Source: an uncultured Maricaulis sp. (GTDB lineage Bacteria > Pseudomonadota > Alphaproteobacteria > Caulobacterales > Maricaulaceae). From it: a DNA stretch of 64,000 nucleotides. The stretch lies in contig NZ_CAMYLS010000019.1 in NCBI RefSeq assembly GCF_947259345.1, forward strand, positions 142,752 through 206,751. The letters are read 5' to 3'. How positions within the stretch are numbered: the stretch's first letter is position 1; each line of letters opens with the position of its first letter. This document shows, piece after piece, positions 1-9,088 of the stretch. The translations under genes and the position numbers were made by a program. The notes under the pieces were generated by a model. The model had not been told where the DNA came from. It saw nothing but the letters and a program-made list of their open reading frames with translations, and searched no databases.

Positions 1-8
1 GGACTGAA

Positions 9-3000
9 ATGATCGCCGCTGTTCACGGTCAGGCGACTGTGTGTGGCGCGCCGGAAGGGCTGGATGCCCTGGTTTTTGCTGACACGGCCCGCCTGCGCGG
101 CGGGGTGAATGTCTTTATTGCGCGTGATGATTCCCGCGCGGCGGCCTTCGTTTCGGCGCTGCAATTCTTTGCGCCGGACATCGAACTCCTGCGGCTTCCG
201 GCCTGGGATTGTCAGCCCTATGACCGGATTTCGCCCAGCCCGCGTGTGGCGGCGCGGCGCGCGGCGACGCTCGCGCGGCTGTCATCCGGTGAGCTCGGTC
301 CGGCGACGCTTGTTGTAACCACGGTGAACGCCATGGCGCAGCGCTGTCCGCCCCGGGTGGTGCTGGAAGGCGCGGGAATTGCGGTGAAGCCCGGCGGGAG
401 TGTTGATCTCGACACGCTCACCCAGCACTTCACCGTCAATGGTTATGCCCGGACGGCGACCGTCATGGAGCCGGGTGATTTCGCGGTTCGCGGCGGAGTG
501 GTGGATGTCTATCCGCCCGGTGCTGCAGAGCCTGTTCGCCTCGACTTTTTCGGCGACACGCTCGAATCCATCCGCGCCTTCGATCCGGAAACCCAGCGCT
601 CGCTGCGCCAGTTACCCGGGATCAAATTCACACCGGTCAGCGAAGTCCTCCTCGATGAAGCCAGTGTTTCGCGCTTCCGCTCTGGTTTCGTTAAAACATT
701 CGGTGCCGTGCAAGGCGGTGACCCGGTCTATGAGGCGGTCAGTGCCGGCGCCCGCCCGGCTGGCGTCGAACACTGGATGCCGCTCTTCTACGATCAGCTG
801 GACACACCCTTCGACTATCTGCCCGAAGGTGCCCTGGTGGCCATTGATCACCTCGCCGAAGAAGCGCTGGACGAACGTCTGAACCAGGTCGCTGACTATT
901 ATGAAGCCCGCATGGCGGCCGGTGAGGCACGGCATGAATCGGCCCTGTCTGCGCCGACCTATCGCGCTCTGCCGGCGGAGGCGCTCTATTTCACCGAGCC
1001 GGACTGGAATACCGCCCTGGCCGATCGCCCGGTGCGTCGCTTCACCGCTTTCCGCGACCCTGGTCCTCAAACCATCGATATTGGTGGCAAGCAGGGGCGT
1101 GGCTTCGCCGCGGAACGCACGGCCGAGAATACCAATGTCTTCGATGCGGTCGCCAGCCACATCAAGGCGCTGACCAGCGCCGGCAAGACCGTCATGCTGG
1201 CCTCCTGGACCGGCGGGGCGTCGGACCGTCTGGCCAGTGTGCTGGGCGATCATGGTTTGAGCCGCATCCCCTTGATGGAGAGCTGGGCGACTCTGCCAGC
1301 AAGCGGGAAGGGCAGCGTGTGCCGGGCCGTGCTGCCGCTCGAGCGCGGCTTTGAAACCGAAACGTTCGCCGTCCTGTCCGAACAGGACATTCTGGGCGAC
1401 CGTCTGGCCCGTCCCCGGAAAAAGCGTAGATCGGCTGATATCATTGTTGAAGCCGGCTCGCTCTCGCCGGGCGATCTGGTCATCCATGCCGATCATGGCC
1501 TGGGCCGTTTCATCGGTCTGAAGACCCTGCCTGTGCAGGACGCGCCGCACGACTGTATCGAGCTGGAATATGCCGGTCAGGCCAAACTCTACCTGCCGGT
1601 CGAGAATATCGAACTTCTCTCGCGCTATGGGGCGGAGTCCGAGACCGCGCAGCTGGACAAGCTGGGTGGTGTGGCCTGGCAGGCGCGCAAGGCCAAGGCG
1701 AAGAAACGCCTGCGCGACATGGCCGACCAGCTGATCAAGATCGCGGCGGAACGCCTGGCGCGCAAAGCCGATCCGATCGAGGCGTCGAGCGGTATTTATG
1801 ACGAGTTCTGCTCCGCCTTTCCCTATCCGGAAACCGATGACCAACTGAACGCGATTGATGATGTCTTCTCCGACCTCGCCAAGGGACGGCCCATGGACCG
1901 TCTAATCTGTGGTGATGTGGGCTTCGGCAAGACGGAAGTGGCGCTGCGTTCGGCGTTTGTTGTTGCGATGAGTGGTCAGCAGGTCGCCATTGTTGCGCCG
2001 ACAACCTTGCTGGCGCGGCAACACTACAAGACTTTCTCCGACCGATTCCGGGGCTGGCCGGTCAAGGTCCGCCTCCTGTCACGCCTCGTCTCCGCGAAAG
2101 AAGCCAAGCTGACCCGTGACGAGCTGGCTGATGGCAAAGTGGAAATTGTCGTCGGCACCCATGCCCTGTTGGCCAAGACCGTGAAATTCTCCGATCTCGG
2201 TCTGCTGGTGGTCGATGAGGAGCAGCATTTCGGGGTCAAGCACAAGGAACGCCTCAAGGAGTTGCGGTCCGACGTGCACGTCCTGACCCTGACGGCGACG
2301 CCCATACCCCGAACGTTGCAACTCGCCCTGACGGGCATTCGCGACCTCTCCATCATCGCAACACCGCCCGTCGATCGCCTTGCTGTGCGCACCTATGTCG
2401 CGCCTTTTGACCCGGTGAGTATTCGGGAGGCGCTGCTGCGGGAGAAATATCGCGGCGGGCAGGCCTTCTTTGTGGTGCCGCGGATCACCGATCTGGAGGA
2501 GACCATTGCCTTCCTGCGCGAGAGCGTGCCGGAAGTCACTTTCGTCTCGGCCCATGGCCAGATGGCGGCGTCACAGCTCGAGGACATCATGACCGCCTTC
2601 TATGAGGGTCGCTATGATGTGCTCCTTTCGACCACGATCGTGGAGTCCGGGATCGATATCCCGACGGCGAACACGCTGATCGTGCACCGCGCGGATCGGT
2701 TCGGCCTGTCCCAGCTCTATCAGCTGCGAGGTCGTGTCGGGCGTTCCAAGACGCGTGCCTATGCCTATCTGACAACGCCCATGCGCCAGAAGATCACTGA
2801 GAGTGCCGAGAAGCGCCTGAAGGTCATGCAGTCGCTGGACTCCCTGGGCGCTGGCTTCACCCTGGCGTCTCACGATCTGGACCTGCGCGGCGGGGGCAAT
2901 CTTCTGGGCGAAGAACAGTCCGGCCACATCAAGGATGTCGGGGTCGAGCTCTACCAATCCATGCTGGAGGAGGCAGTCGCCTCGCTGCGCTCCGGTGGAC

Positions 3001-3497
3001 GCGAAGAAGACGAGGGCGAATGGTCGCCGCAGATCAATGCCGGCGGCGCTGTTTTGATCCCGGATCACTACGTGCCGGATCTCGATGTCCGGTTGCAGCT
3101 TTATCGCCGCTTGTCCTCGCTGGACGGCAAGACCGAACGTGAAGCCTATGCGGCGGAATTGATTGACCGGTTCGGACCGCTACCCAGCGAAGTGGAAACC
3201 CTGTTGCGTGTGGTCGCCGTGAAGTCGCTGTGCAAGCGTGCCGGGGTGGAGAAAGTGGATGCGGGTCCGAAAGGTGCCGTCATTCATTTCCGCAATGATA
3301 AATTCGCGGATCCTCCGGGGCTGATCGCCCATATTTCCGCCAATCCGGCCCTGTTCAAGGTGCGTCCCGACCATAAGCTGGTGCTGCGCGCTGAATGGGA
3401 CGAGCCGGAGGATCGATTGCGAGCCATTGAGCGCGCCATGGGCCCCCTGGCCGAACTGTCCGTGAAGGCAAAAGCGGCTGCCCAGCCCACCGCTTGA
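9..3497 (+). CDS. mfd: Transcription-repair coupling factor Mfd
   Basis: Mfd is a cytoplasmic ATP-driven translocase. It removes RNA polymerase stalled at lesions and recruits UvrA. The 1162-residue length is normal for the family. In order, the sequence shows an N-terminal UvrB-homology module (about 1-330), a CarD-like RNA-polymerase interaction domain starting near residue 480 (ADHGLGRFIGLK), RecA-like motor domain 1 with Walker A GDVGFGKT at about 635-642 and a DEEQ box at 736-739, motor domain 2 with the VESGIDIP and QLRGRVGR motifs, and a C-terminal TRCF (D7) domain. The ATG at 9 is the first start available and matches the usual N-terminus. Only 8 bases lie upstream, so the promoter and any upstream partner are outside the window. 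Confidence 0.97.
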   Translation: MIAAVHGQATVCGAPEGLDALVFADTARLRGGVNVFIARDDSRAAAFVSALQFFAPDIELLRLPAWDCQPYDRISPSPRVAARRAATLARLSSGELGPATLVVTTVNAMAQRCPPRVVLEGAGIAVKPGGSVDLDTLTQHFTVNGYARTATVMEPGDFAVRGGVVDVYPPGAAEPVRLDFFGDTLESIRAFDPETQRSLRQLPGIKFTPVSEVLLDEASVSRFRSGFVKTFGAVQGGDPVYEAVSAGARPAGVEHWMPLFYDQLDTPFDYLPEGALVAIDHLAEEALDERLNQVADYYEARMAAGEARHESALSAPTYRALPAEALYFTEPDWNTALADRPVRRFTAFRDPGPQTIDIGGKQGRGFAAERTAENTNVFDAVASHIKALTSAGKTVMLASWTGGASDRLASVLGDHGLSRIPLMESWATLPASGKGSVCRAVLPLERGFETETFAVLSEQDILGDRLARPRKKRRSADIIVEAGSLSPGDLVIHADHGLGRFIGLKTLPVQDAPHDCIELEYAGQAKLYLPVENIELLSRYGAESETAQLDKLGGVAWQARKAKAKKRLRDMADQLIKIAAERLARKADPIEASSGIYDEFCSAFPYPETDDQLNAIDDVFSDLAKGRPMDRLICGDVGFGKTEVALRSAFVVAMSGQQVAIVAPTTLLARQHYKTFSDRFRGWPVKVRLLSRLVSAKEAKLTRDELADGKVEIVVGTHALLAKTVKFSDLGLLVVDEEQHFGVKHKERLKELRSDVHVLTLTATPIPRTLQLALTGIRDLSIIATPPVDRLAVRTYVAPFDPVSIREALLREKYRGGQAFFVVPRITDLEETIAFLRESVPEVTFVSAHGQMAASQLEDIMTAFYEGRYDVLLSTTIVESGIDIPTANTLIVHRADRFGLSQLYQLRGRVGRSKTRAYAYLTTPMRQKITESAEKRLKVMQSLDSLGAGFTLASHDLDLRGGGNLLGEEQSGHIKDVGVELYQSMLEEAVASLRSGGREEDEGEWSPQINAGGAVLIPDHYVPDLDVRLQLYRRLSSLDGKTEREAYAAELIDRFGPLPSEVETLLRVVAVKSLCKRAGVEKVDAGPKGAVIHFRNDKFADPPGLIAHISANPALFKVRPDHKLVLRAEWDEPEDRLRAIERAMGPLAELSVKAKAAAQPTA

Positions 3498-3572
3498 TAA
3501 GCGCTCCCTCAAACAGGGGATCAACGCGATTAGCGCAGCCGCTATCCTCGCCTCAGGGTTTGAGGTGACGCG

Positions 3573-3794
3573 ATGAAAGATTTTCTCGAACCCGTATTCA
3601 TGCTGTTGAGCGGATTGGGCTGGCTGGCATTCTTGCTCGTCAGATACGCACCCGCACACGATTGTGGCAGCTGGTTGGCGGCGCGATGGCGGTCAGCCTT
3701 CTCTGCCTGGCTGCGGGTGTATGGCGTCTCGCGGGGCGTGATGCGGGAAGTCCGGCCGATTAGGCGCTCGCGATCACCGCAGAGGGTCGGATGA
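3573..3794 (+). CDS. Small membrane protein, possibly frameshifted
   Basis: This 73-codon ORF follows a GAGGTG ribosome site. It begins with a convincing membrane segment (residues 8-25, PVFMLLSGLGWLAFLLVR). After about codon 26 the translation becomes Arg/Ser-rich and unconvincing, and it runs antiparallel into the 3' end of the minus-strand gene beyond. In the frame whose codon starts are offset by -1, the sequence continues openly into a second hydrophobic segment (GGAMAVSLLCLAAGVW) and stops at 3761-3763. A two-helix protein of about 63 residues with a frameshift near 3635-3650 is therefore the more sensible product. I do not recognise a family. Either a sequencing error or real decay would explain it. 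Confidence 0.4.
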   Translation: MKDFLEPVFMLLSGLGWLAFLLVRYAPAHDCGSWLAARWRSAFSAWLRVYGVSRGVMREVRPIRRSRSPQRVG

Positions 3795-5076
3795 GAGAGC
3801 GGCGAGCGCGCTCGACAAGGGCGTCAGCCGTTTCACCTGGGCGTGTCTGAACAGGTGCAGCGCGCACGCTCAGCCGGAAGGGGCGTAGCGGGTCATCGCT
3901 CTCGAACGCTGTACATTCGGCAATGGCGGCGACACGGGCGGCAACACAATCAATCCCGACCGCATTGGTGAAGGGCAGGACTGCGAGGAAGACATCCTTG
4001 TCGAACCGTGCCGCCGCATCCTCCGTACGCAGAAGATGTCGCAGCATGGCGGCGAACTGACGTCGCGCCTTCTCCGCCGAGACATCGTCAGGCCGCTCGC
4101 TGCCCTCGGGCAGCAGGACTTGCAACGCAATCATTGAGAAATTCAGCTCGTCGCGTGCACTGGCCTGAAGCAGATCCTCGACATGTGCCGTCAGATAGGC
4201 GGGATGGAACAGGCCGGTCTCGATATCGAGAGACCGGGTGTCGCGGCAGGATTCCAGTATAGCCTTGGCTTCCCGGCGGCGACGGCGCTCGTCCGTCAGG
4301 GTGAGGACGCGCTCGCGCAGCTCGTCATCATCCGTGCGCGGCGGCAAGAGGTCAGAGACACCGCGAGCGAAGGCTTCCTCGGCAGCCGTCGTATCAACAT
4401 CATCTGTCAGAAGCAGGACTGGCGTGTGATAGAGCCGGGCATTGCGGCGCATGGCGGAGGAAATCGTGAAGGCGATATCGCGCTTGCCGGCTGCATTCAG
4501 GACGACTGCGTCAAACGGGCGCTCGTGCAGATAGTCGAACGCGGAATAGGACGAGAAGGCCGCAACAATATCCGCGCCGACCGATGCCAATGTGTGCTGC
4601 AGGGCCATGAAGCGCGGTGACGCATCGCCAACATAAAGCACGCAGGGCGGTTGATCCTGCCGTTCGACCAGGCCGGGTTTCTGGCCGTAGAGCGCGCTGA
4701 CCTCGGTCCGGCGCCGGGCGATGATCTCCATCGTGTGGAGACGGAAGAGGGCGCGAATTCGGGCTGCGATCTGAACGGCCGGCGCGGGCTCGCGGATCCA
4801 GGCATCGACCTGCTCCGGCGGCCCGAAACTCTCCGGGCCGACCACAAGCAAGGGGCGTTCGCCGGGCGCAAATCGTTCAAAGGCCTTGATACCGTCTTCG
4901 ACATCACGGTCACATTCAGCCAGAATGACAGCCACCGCCCAGTCATGATGGCGGCGGGCGGGCGGGCTATCGGCCCGGACGAGTCGGGATTTGAGCGCCA
5001 GGCGTCCCAGCTGCTCGGCCAGGCCATCCACGCGTTCGGACAAGCCGAATACGAGAACGTCGAGTTCGCGTCCCAT
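3760..5076 (-). CDS. popA: PopA-like protein: tandem receiver-like domains plus degenerate GGDEF with intact c-di-GMP I-site
   Basis: The protein has 438 residues: two receiver-like domains (about 1-110 and 140-270) and a C-terminal GGDEF-type domain, the PleD/PopA layout. The active-site motif is DKDVF (about 359-363) instead of GGDEF, so cyclase activity is unlikely. The inhibitory c-di-GMP site RxxD is intact as RTED at 350-353, with the normal five-residue spacing. In Caulobacter this combination defines PopA, a c-di-GMP effector that helps deliver CtrA to ClpXP at the cell pole. The second receiver-like domain has Asn (VVLNA) where a phosphoacceptor Asp is expected. I chose the ATG at 5076 because GGGGGA lies 7 bases upstream. 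A 20-codon longer start at 5136 is open but has no such site. The orthology to PopA is inference. Confidence 0.7.
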   Translation of the reverse strand: MGRELDVLVFGLSERVDGLAEQLGRLALKSRLVRADSPPARRHHDWAVAVILAECDRDVEDGIKAFERFAPGERPLLVVGPESFGPPEQVDAWIREPAPAVQIAARIRALFRLHTMEIIARRRTEVSALYGQKPGLVERQDQPPCVLYVGDASPRFMALQHTLASVGADIVAAFSSYSAFDYLHERPFDAVVLNAAGKRDIAFTISSAMRRNARLYHTPVLLLTDDVDTTAAEEAFARGVSDLLPPRTDDDELRERVLTLTDERRRRREAKAILESCRDTRSLDIETGLFHPAYLTAHVEDLLQASARDELNFSMIALQVLLPEGSERPDDVSAEKARRQFAAMLRHLLRTEDAAARFDKDVFLAVLPFTNAVGIDCVAARVAAIAECTAFESDDPLRPFRLSVRAAPVQTRPGETADALVERARRSLIRPSAVIASA

Positions 5077-5171
5077 TCGTCCCCCAGTCATCGTCGCCGG
5101 ACCTCCGGTATTCCGTGAGTTTGCCACAAGTGCCACGCTTTCAAGAAGAATGATTCGCGAGGTGAACCCCC

Positions 5172-6266
5172 ATGAAAGCTCAAGGTCCTCTAAAAGGCGT
5201 TAAAGTGCTGGAGTTTGTCGGTCTGGGACCGGCGCCCTTCTGTGGCATGATGCTGTCCGACATGGGCGCGGATGTGGTGCGCATCGACCGGCCCGGCGCC
5301 CACGGTGGGGGCGCGGCTGACATTCTCGCCCGAGGGCGGCGATCGGTGGCCCTCAATCTGAAGGATGAAACGGACCTGGAAACCGCGCGCCGCCTGATCG
5401 CGAGCGCGGACATTCTGCTGGAAGGCTATCGACCGGGCGTCATGGAGCGTCTCGGCCTCGGGCCGGACGTCGCGCTGACGCGGAATCCGGCTCTGGTCTA
5501 TGGCCGCATGACAGGGTGGGGACAGTATGGGCCGCTCGCCCACGCGGCCGGGCATGATCTCAACTATGTAGCCTTGACCGGCGCCCTCGATGCGATTGGG
5601 GATCGCGAGAAACCGGCCATCCCGCTCAATCTCGTCGGTGATTTCGGCGGCGGGGCCATGTATCTCGGCTTCGGCGTTCTGGCAGCGCTCCATCATGCGC
5701 GCGCAAGCGGTGAGGGGCAGGTGGTCGATGCCGCCATCGTCGATGGCGCGACTTCATTGATGGCGTCCCAGTATCAGCTGGCAGCCTTTGGCCTCTGGTC
5801 CCCGCAACGTGGCACCAATCTCCTCGACGGTGCGGCGCACTTCTACAGCGTCTATGAATGTGCCGATGGCGGGTTCATTTCGGTCGGGCCGCTCGAGCCG
5901 GAATTTTTCGCCCTGTTGTGCGACAAGACCGGCTTTGACGGCGAAGCCTTTCCGGCGGACTGGAGCGGCAAGGGGTGGCCTGAGGCCAAAGCTGCGATGG
6001 CGGCGATGTTCAAGAGTCAGTCCCGCGATCACTGGTGCACGCTGCTGGAGGGAACGGATGCCTGCTTCGCACCGGTGCTGAACTATGAGGAATCGGCACG
6101 CCATCCTCACATGCTCGAGCGGGGTGTGCATGCCGAACTCGATGGCGTGCGGCAACCCGCGCCAGCGCCCCGCTTTTCGGCGACACCTGGCGCGATTCAA
6201 GGACCCGCGGCAGTGCCGGGCGCCGATCAGGATGAGGTTCTGGCCGACTGGCTCAGCGAGAGATGA
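5172..6266 (+). CDS. Alpha-methylacyl-CoA racemase (CaiB/BaiF family III CoA-transferase fold)
   Basis: At 364 residues this matches bacterial alpha-methylacyl-CoA racemases, which epimerise 2-methylacyl-CoA thioesters during branched-chain lipid breakdown. The N-terminal signature runs GVKVLEFVGLGPAPFCGMML. The two racemase acid/base residues known from the mycobacterial enzyme are visible: His in AGHDLNY (H128) and Asp in NLVGDFGGG (D157). The ATG at 5172 fits the usual MKxxGPLxGVKVLE start. The gene is divergent from the PopA-like gene, with under 100 bases between the starts. No beta-oxidation partner is adjacent, so its exact substrate cannot be read from context. Confidence 0.88.
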   Translation: MKAQGPLKGVKVLEFVGLGPAPFCGMMLSDMGADVVRIDRPGAHGGGAADILARGRRSVALNLKDETDLETARRLIASADILLEGYRPGVMERLGLGPDVALTRNPALVYGRMTGWGQYGPLAHAAGHDLNYVALTGALDAIGDREKPAIPLNLVGDFGGGAMYLGFGVLAALHHARASGEGQVVDAAIVDGATSLMASQYQLAAFGLWSPQRGTNLLDGAAHFYSVYECADGGFISVGPLEPEFFALLCDKTGFDGEAFPADWSGKGWPEAKAAMAAMFKSQSRDHWCTLLEGTDACFAPVLNYEESARHPHMLERGVHAELDGVRQPAPAPRFSATPGAIQGPAAVPGADQDEVLADWLSER

Positions 6267-6275
6267 TGCCGCGTC

Positions 6276-7502
6276 TCAACGCCGGGCATGCTCGGCATCA
6301 ACACCCTCGGCTTTCGCTTGTGAGAGATCGCAGCCACGTAAATCGGCGTAACGCAGACGCGCCCCCGTCAGATTGACCGGAAGCTGCCGCGTCGCGCCCA
6401 ACTCCAGCGGCGACAGATTGGCGTTGCGAAGGTCGGCATGGGAAAGGTTGGCGCCCGCCAGATCCGCGCCGCGTAAATCGGCACCGCGCAGATCGCACCG
6501 GCGGAGATCGGCACCGGTCAGGCGGGCGCCCTGTAGTTCGGCTTCGCGCATGTCGAGCCCGGAGAAATTGGCGCGCACGGCCTGGAGCGCGGTCAGCGCT
6601 GCGCCTTGCATTCCGTCTACGCGCCGCAGGTCGAGCCCGTCGAGACGGGCTGTTTGCCCGTCCTTGCCACCGGTTCTGACCCGTTTGGCATGATCATCGA
6701 GGCGTTGCTGCGCTGTGCGCGAATCCGTGTCCACAGGTAATTCCGGCAGGTCGGGTTGATCGGGCAGGGCACCGGTCAAAAGGCCTTTGATCGTCGCCAT
6801 GGCGGTATCGGCGGCCTGCTCATCGCAATTGCGGAAGTCGGCATTGGTGAGATTGGCGCTGCCGAACCCGGTCCCGTCAAACAGAGCGCCAGCGAAAACA
6901 GCCTCCTCCAGATCAGCGCGGTTGAAACGCGCACCGGCGAGGCTGGCCTCATCAAATCGTGTCTTGCGAGCGCTGATACCGGCCAGACGAGCCTGATCCA
7001 GGACCGACCCGCACAGGCTTGCTTTGTCCAGACGCGTGGCTTTCAAGGACGCCAAGCCGGTGCCATCCGCTGCCGCTGGCAGCGTCAACTCCCGAAAGTC
7101 CGCGCCGGTGCAGTGGGCTGCGCTCATGTCGGCATCGGTGAAATTGCAGCCCCGAAGATCGGCCCCGTCGAGCTGGCACCGGACCAGTTTCGCGCCGACC
7201 AGTGACGCACCGGAAAGCCGGGCGCCGGTCAGATTGGCGTCGGTGAGGTCGCAATCATCCAAGCATGCGCCTTTCAGATCGGCATCGCGCAGGTCGCGGC
7301 CCGCCAGGCTCAGCCCTGCCAGCCCAGAATCGGCAAGATCTGCGAGGCAGCCGTCGGCCTCGCCTGCCAGGAGACGACGGTGCCCCTCGCAAATGCGATC
7401 CAGCGCAGACTGATCGATTGGAGACGAGGTGGTTTGCGACAAGCGGCGTCCGGTTCGGGATAGCTGAAAACAGGGTGTTTCCACCGCAGGATAGCCGAGC
7501 AC
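6276..7502 (-). CDS. Pentapeptide-repeat protein
   Basis: The 408-residue protein consists largely of A(D/N)Lxx pentapeptides in two blocks (about 50-225 and 300-400), such as ADLRGADLRGADLAGANL near the C-terminus. They are separated by a charged, Pro-rich linker around 235-290. Such repeats fold into right-handed quadrilateral beta-helices. Some relatives mimic DNA and protect gyrase, but nothing here shows that role. It has no clear signal peptide or membrane segment, so a cytoplasmic location is likely. The start is uncertain: the ATG at 7502 is the best in frame, but the first 30 residues are not repeat-like and an internal GTG is possible. It is convergent with the racemase gene, with only 9 bases between the stop codons. 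Confidence 0.8.
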   Translation of the reverse strand: MLGYPAVETPCFQLSRTGRRLSQTTSSPIDQSALDRICEGHRRLLAGEADGCLADLADSGLAGLSLAGRDLRDADLKGACLDDCDLTDANLTGARLSGASLVGAKLVRCQLDGADLRGCNFTDADMSAAHCTGADFRELTLPAAADGTGLASLKATRLDKASLCGSVLDQARLAGISARKTRFDEASLAGARFNRADLEEAVFAGALFDGTGFGSANLTNADFRNCDEQAADTAMATIKGLLTGALPDQPDLPELPVDTDSRTAQQRLDDHAKRVRTGGKDGQTARLDGLDLRRVDGMQGAALTALQAVRANFSGLDMREAELQGARLTGADLRRCDLRGADLRGADLAGANLSHADLRNANLSPLELGATRQLPVNLTGARLRYADLRGCDLSQAKAEGVDAEHARR

Positions 7503-7559
7503 AAGCGGTTCAGGAAAGTGTTCATGTCGGGTTCAGGGCGCGTAGGGCATCTTCATTAT

Positions 7560-7668
7560 CGAGATCAGCGGACAACCTTTTTAGTCCCTCGCTCGTTCGC
7601 TGGACTCAGTATCGTAAAGATAGCCCCCGAAACGCCGGTCACCCCCAATGACCGGCGTTTCTTTTTGC
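7560..7668 (+). ncRNA. Candidate small RNA ending in an intrinsic terminator
   Basis: A textbook terminator (7629-7666) on the plus strand has no plus-strand gene upstream, because the nearest gene on the left is transcribed away from 7502. The terminated transcript must therefore start in the roughly 120 bases between. The stretch 7583-7606 can form a small stem (AGTCC with GGACT). A possible -10-like CATTAT lies near 7555, but I see no good -35. The 5' end given is an estimate. Alternatives are a leader or attenuator for the small gene at 7762, or a decayed gene. I recognise no known RNA family. Confidence 0.35.
7629..7666 (+). terminator. Strong intrinsic terminator
   Basis: A perfect 13-bp stem (GAAACGCCGGTCA with TGACCGGCGTTTC) closes a 7-base loop and is followed at once by TTTTT. 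The U-tract is only on the plus-strand side. Confidence 0.8.
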
Positions 7669-7761
7669 GATTTGCTCGACAGACTTCCGGGGTGACAGGT
7701 TTTGTCCTGCAGGCCGGTCATTGTGATCTTCAACGAAGCGATACGCGATGGAGAGATCAGG

Positions 7762-8010
7762 ATGGCGATTGCAATCAATGCTTATGTCGACGGTGTCAGC
7801 GGTCTGCGCAATGTGGTGCCTCACCGTTTTCGGGACGGATTTTACCGCATGCAACGCCCTGGCGATGAGATCGATTGCCTCCATGTCGAGGATTTGCGGT
7901 CGGTCTGCCGTTATCTCAATAAGGGCTACCAGCTGGCGATGAGCACGGCGGACGGGCATTCCATGCCATCCTGGCAAAAGCCGGAAAGTGTCCGTATCGC
8001 CATTCGCTGA
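7762..8010 (+). CDS. Small conserved-looking hypothetical protein
   Basis: This 82-residue protein starts MAIAINAYVDGVSGLRNVVP and has an ordinary mixed composition with no signal peptide or membrane segment. I chose the ATG at 7762 because GAGAG lies 6-7 bases upstream. A 20-codon longer start at 7702 is open but without such a site. The reading frame stands alone between a terminator and a convergent regulator gene, whose stop is only 6 bases beyond its own. I do not recognise the family. Coding status is supported by the ribosome site and by stop-to-stop fit with the neighbour, not by homology. Confidence 0.55.
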   Translation: MAIAINAYVDGVSGLRNVVPHRFRDGFYRMQRPGDEIDCLHVEDLRSVCRYLNKGYQLAMSTADGHSMPSWQKPESVRIAIR

Positions 8011-8016
8011 CCGAGC

Positions 8017-9009
8017 TCAGGGCAGGCCGGGAAAGTCGCTGCGGCGATAATCCCGGACCATCTCCGCCAGTTCGGCGGGCGCGAGGACCTCAACCTGGTC
8101 GCCCCAGGCATAGAGATGCCAGCACATTTCCAGCCAGCCACAGGCCTCAAAGCGAATGGTCAGGCTGCCATCGACGCCGGTGTCGCTGGTCTGCCCGGGA
8201 TGGAAGCGGTAGCGCGCTGCGTGCGGCGCGGCCGCCGGCGTGAAACGCCACACGACTTCACCGAACTCCCGGTCATCCTGGAACACGCCAAAGGCGCGAT
8301 TGGCGTAGGCGTCGAAATCAAAGTCCGGGGCGCGGGCGAACCAGTCCTCGGTTGCCTCTGCGACCTCGATATCCTCGACCCGAAAATGGCGCATATGCCC
8401 GTCTTCGCGGTCACGGTCGCGCCCGACGAGATAGCGCCGCGCGCCCAGTAACAGGCCATAGGGCTCGATCCAGCGTTCGCGGGCGGTTTCATCGCGGCGC
8501 CCCCGATAGCGGATTTTCAGAATGAAAGGGCCTTTGAGCGCTTGCGCGATGGCGGCATCGACAGCCGGGTCGGAGGCGGGTTGGGGGCCGGGTCGTGCCG
8601 CGTGCCCCATCGCCTCGAGGAGGGCCTCCTCATCGGCTTCGAGCCCGGCCCGGCGCTTGTCTGGCATCAAGAGGTCGATGGTCTGACGCAGGCTGCGCAA
8701 CTGGCTGACTTCGCGCTTGAGGCCTTCGCGCTCGAGCGTCGACACTGCCAATTCAAGGGCGGCGACTTCATCGGCCTGGGGGGCGAAGAACTCGCCGACC
8801 CGCCGCCGCGGCACCCGCCAGCGCTTGATGCCGTCGCCATCGACATAATCCTCGGTATCCGGAAAGACCTGCTCCAGGGCCTGGGTCATGCGCTGCGCGG
8901 TGCGCCTGACGCATTCGAACTCGGATTCGATTTCGGCCAGTGAAATGCCACCATAATTGCTGGCAAGGCGGGCCAGCCGCAGGAGGTCGACCGCTTTCGA
9001 AAAGGACAT
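8017..9009 (-). CDS. WYL-domain transcriptional regulator (YafY type)
   Basis: The 330-residue protein has an N-terminal winged helix-turn-helix (about 1-60, with LAEIESEFECVRRTAQRMTQAL as the likely recognition region) and a central WYL domain around 170-210 (EPYGLLLGARRYLVGRDRDR). A C-terminal WCX extension follows. WYL proteins sense nucleic-acid or nucleotide ligands and regulate DNA damage, phage defence and metabolic genes. No defence genes adjoin it. I chose the ATG at 9009 because AGGGAAG lies just upstream, giving MSFSKAVDLLRLARL. A 10-codon longer start at 9039 is open but less likely. The target genes cannot be read from context. Confidence 0.85.
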   Translation of the reverse strand: MSFSKAVDLLRLARLASNYGGISLAEIESEFECVRRTAQRMTQALEQVFPDTEDYVDGDGIKRWRVPRRRVGEFFAPQADEVAALELAVSTLEREGLKREVSQLRSLRQTIDLLMPDKRRAGLEADEEALLEAMGHAARPGPQPASDPAVDAAIAQALKGPFILKIRYRGRRDETARERWIEPYGLLLGARRYLVGRDRDREDGHMRHFRVEDIEVAEATEDWFARAPDFDFDAYANRAFGVFQDDREFGEVVWRFTPAAAPHAARYRFHPGQTSDTGVDGSLTIRFEACGWLEMCWHLYAWGDQVEVLAPAELAEMVRDYRRSDFPGLP

Positions 9010-9088
9010 GGCACTTCCCTGAATTCCTTCGCCGCACAAGCCGTGTATCTGATAGACTCAACGGCTCGCGACTTGCATTCGACAGGAC

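Noticed and set aside
612..1844. A 410-codon minus-strand open frame
   Set aside because: It lies wholly inside mfd, whose domains cover the same stretch. High GC makes long antisense frames common.
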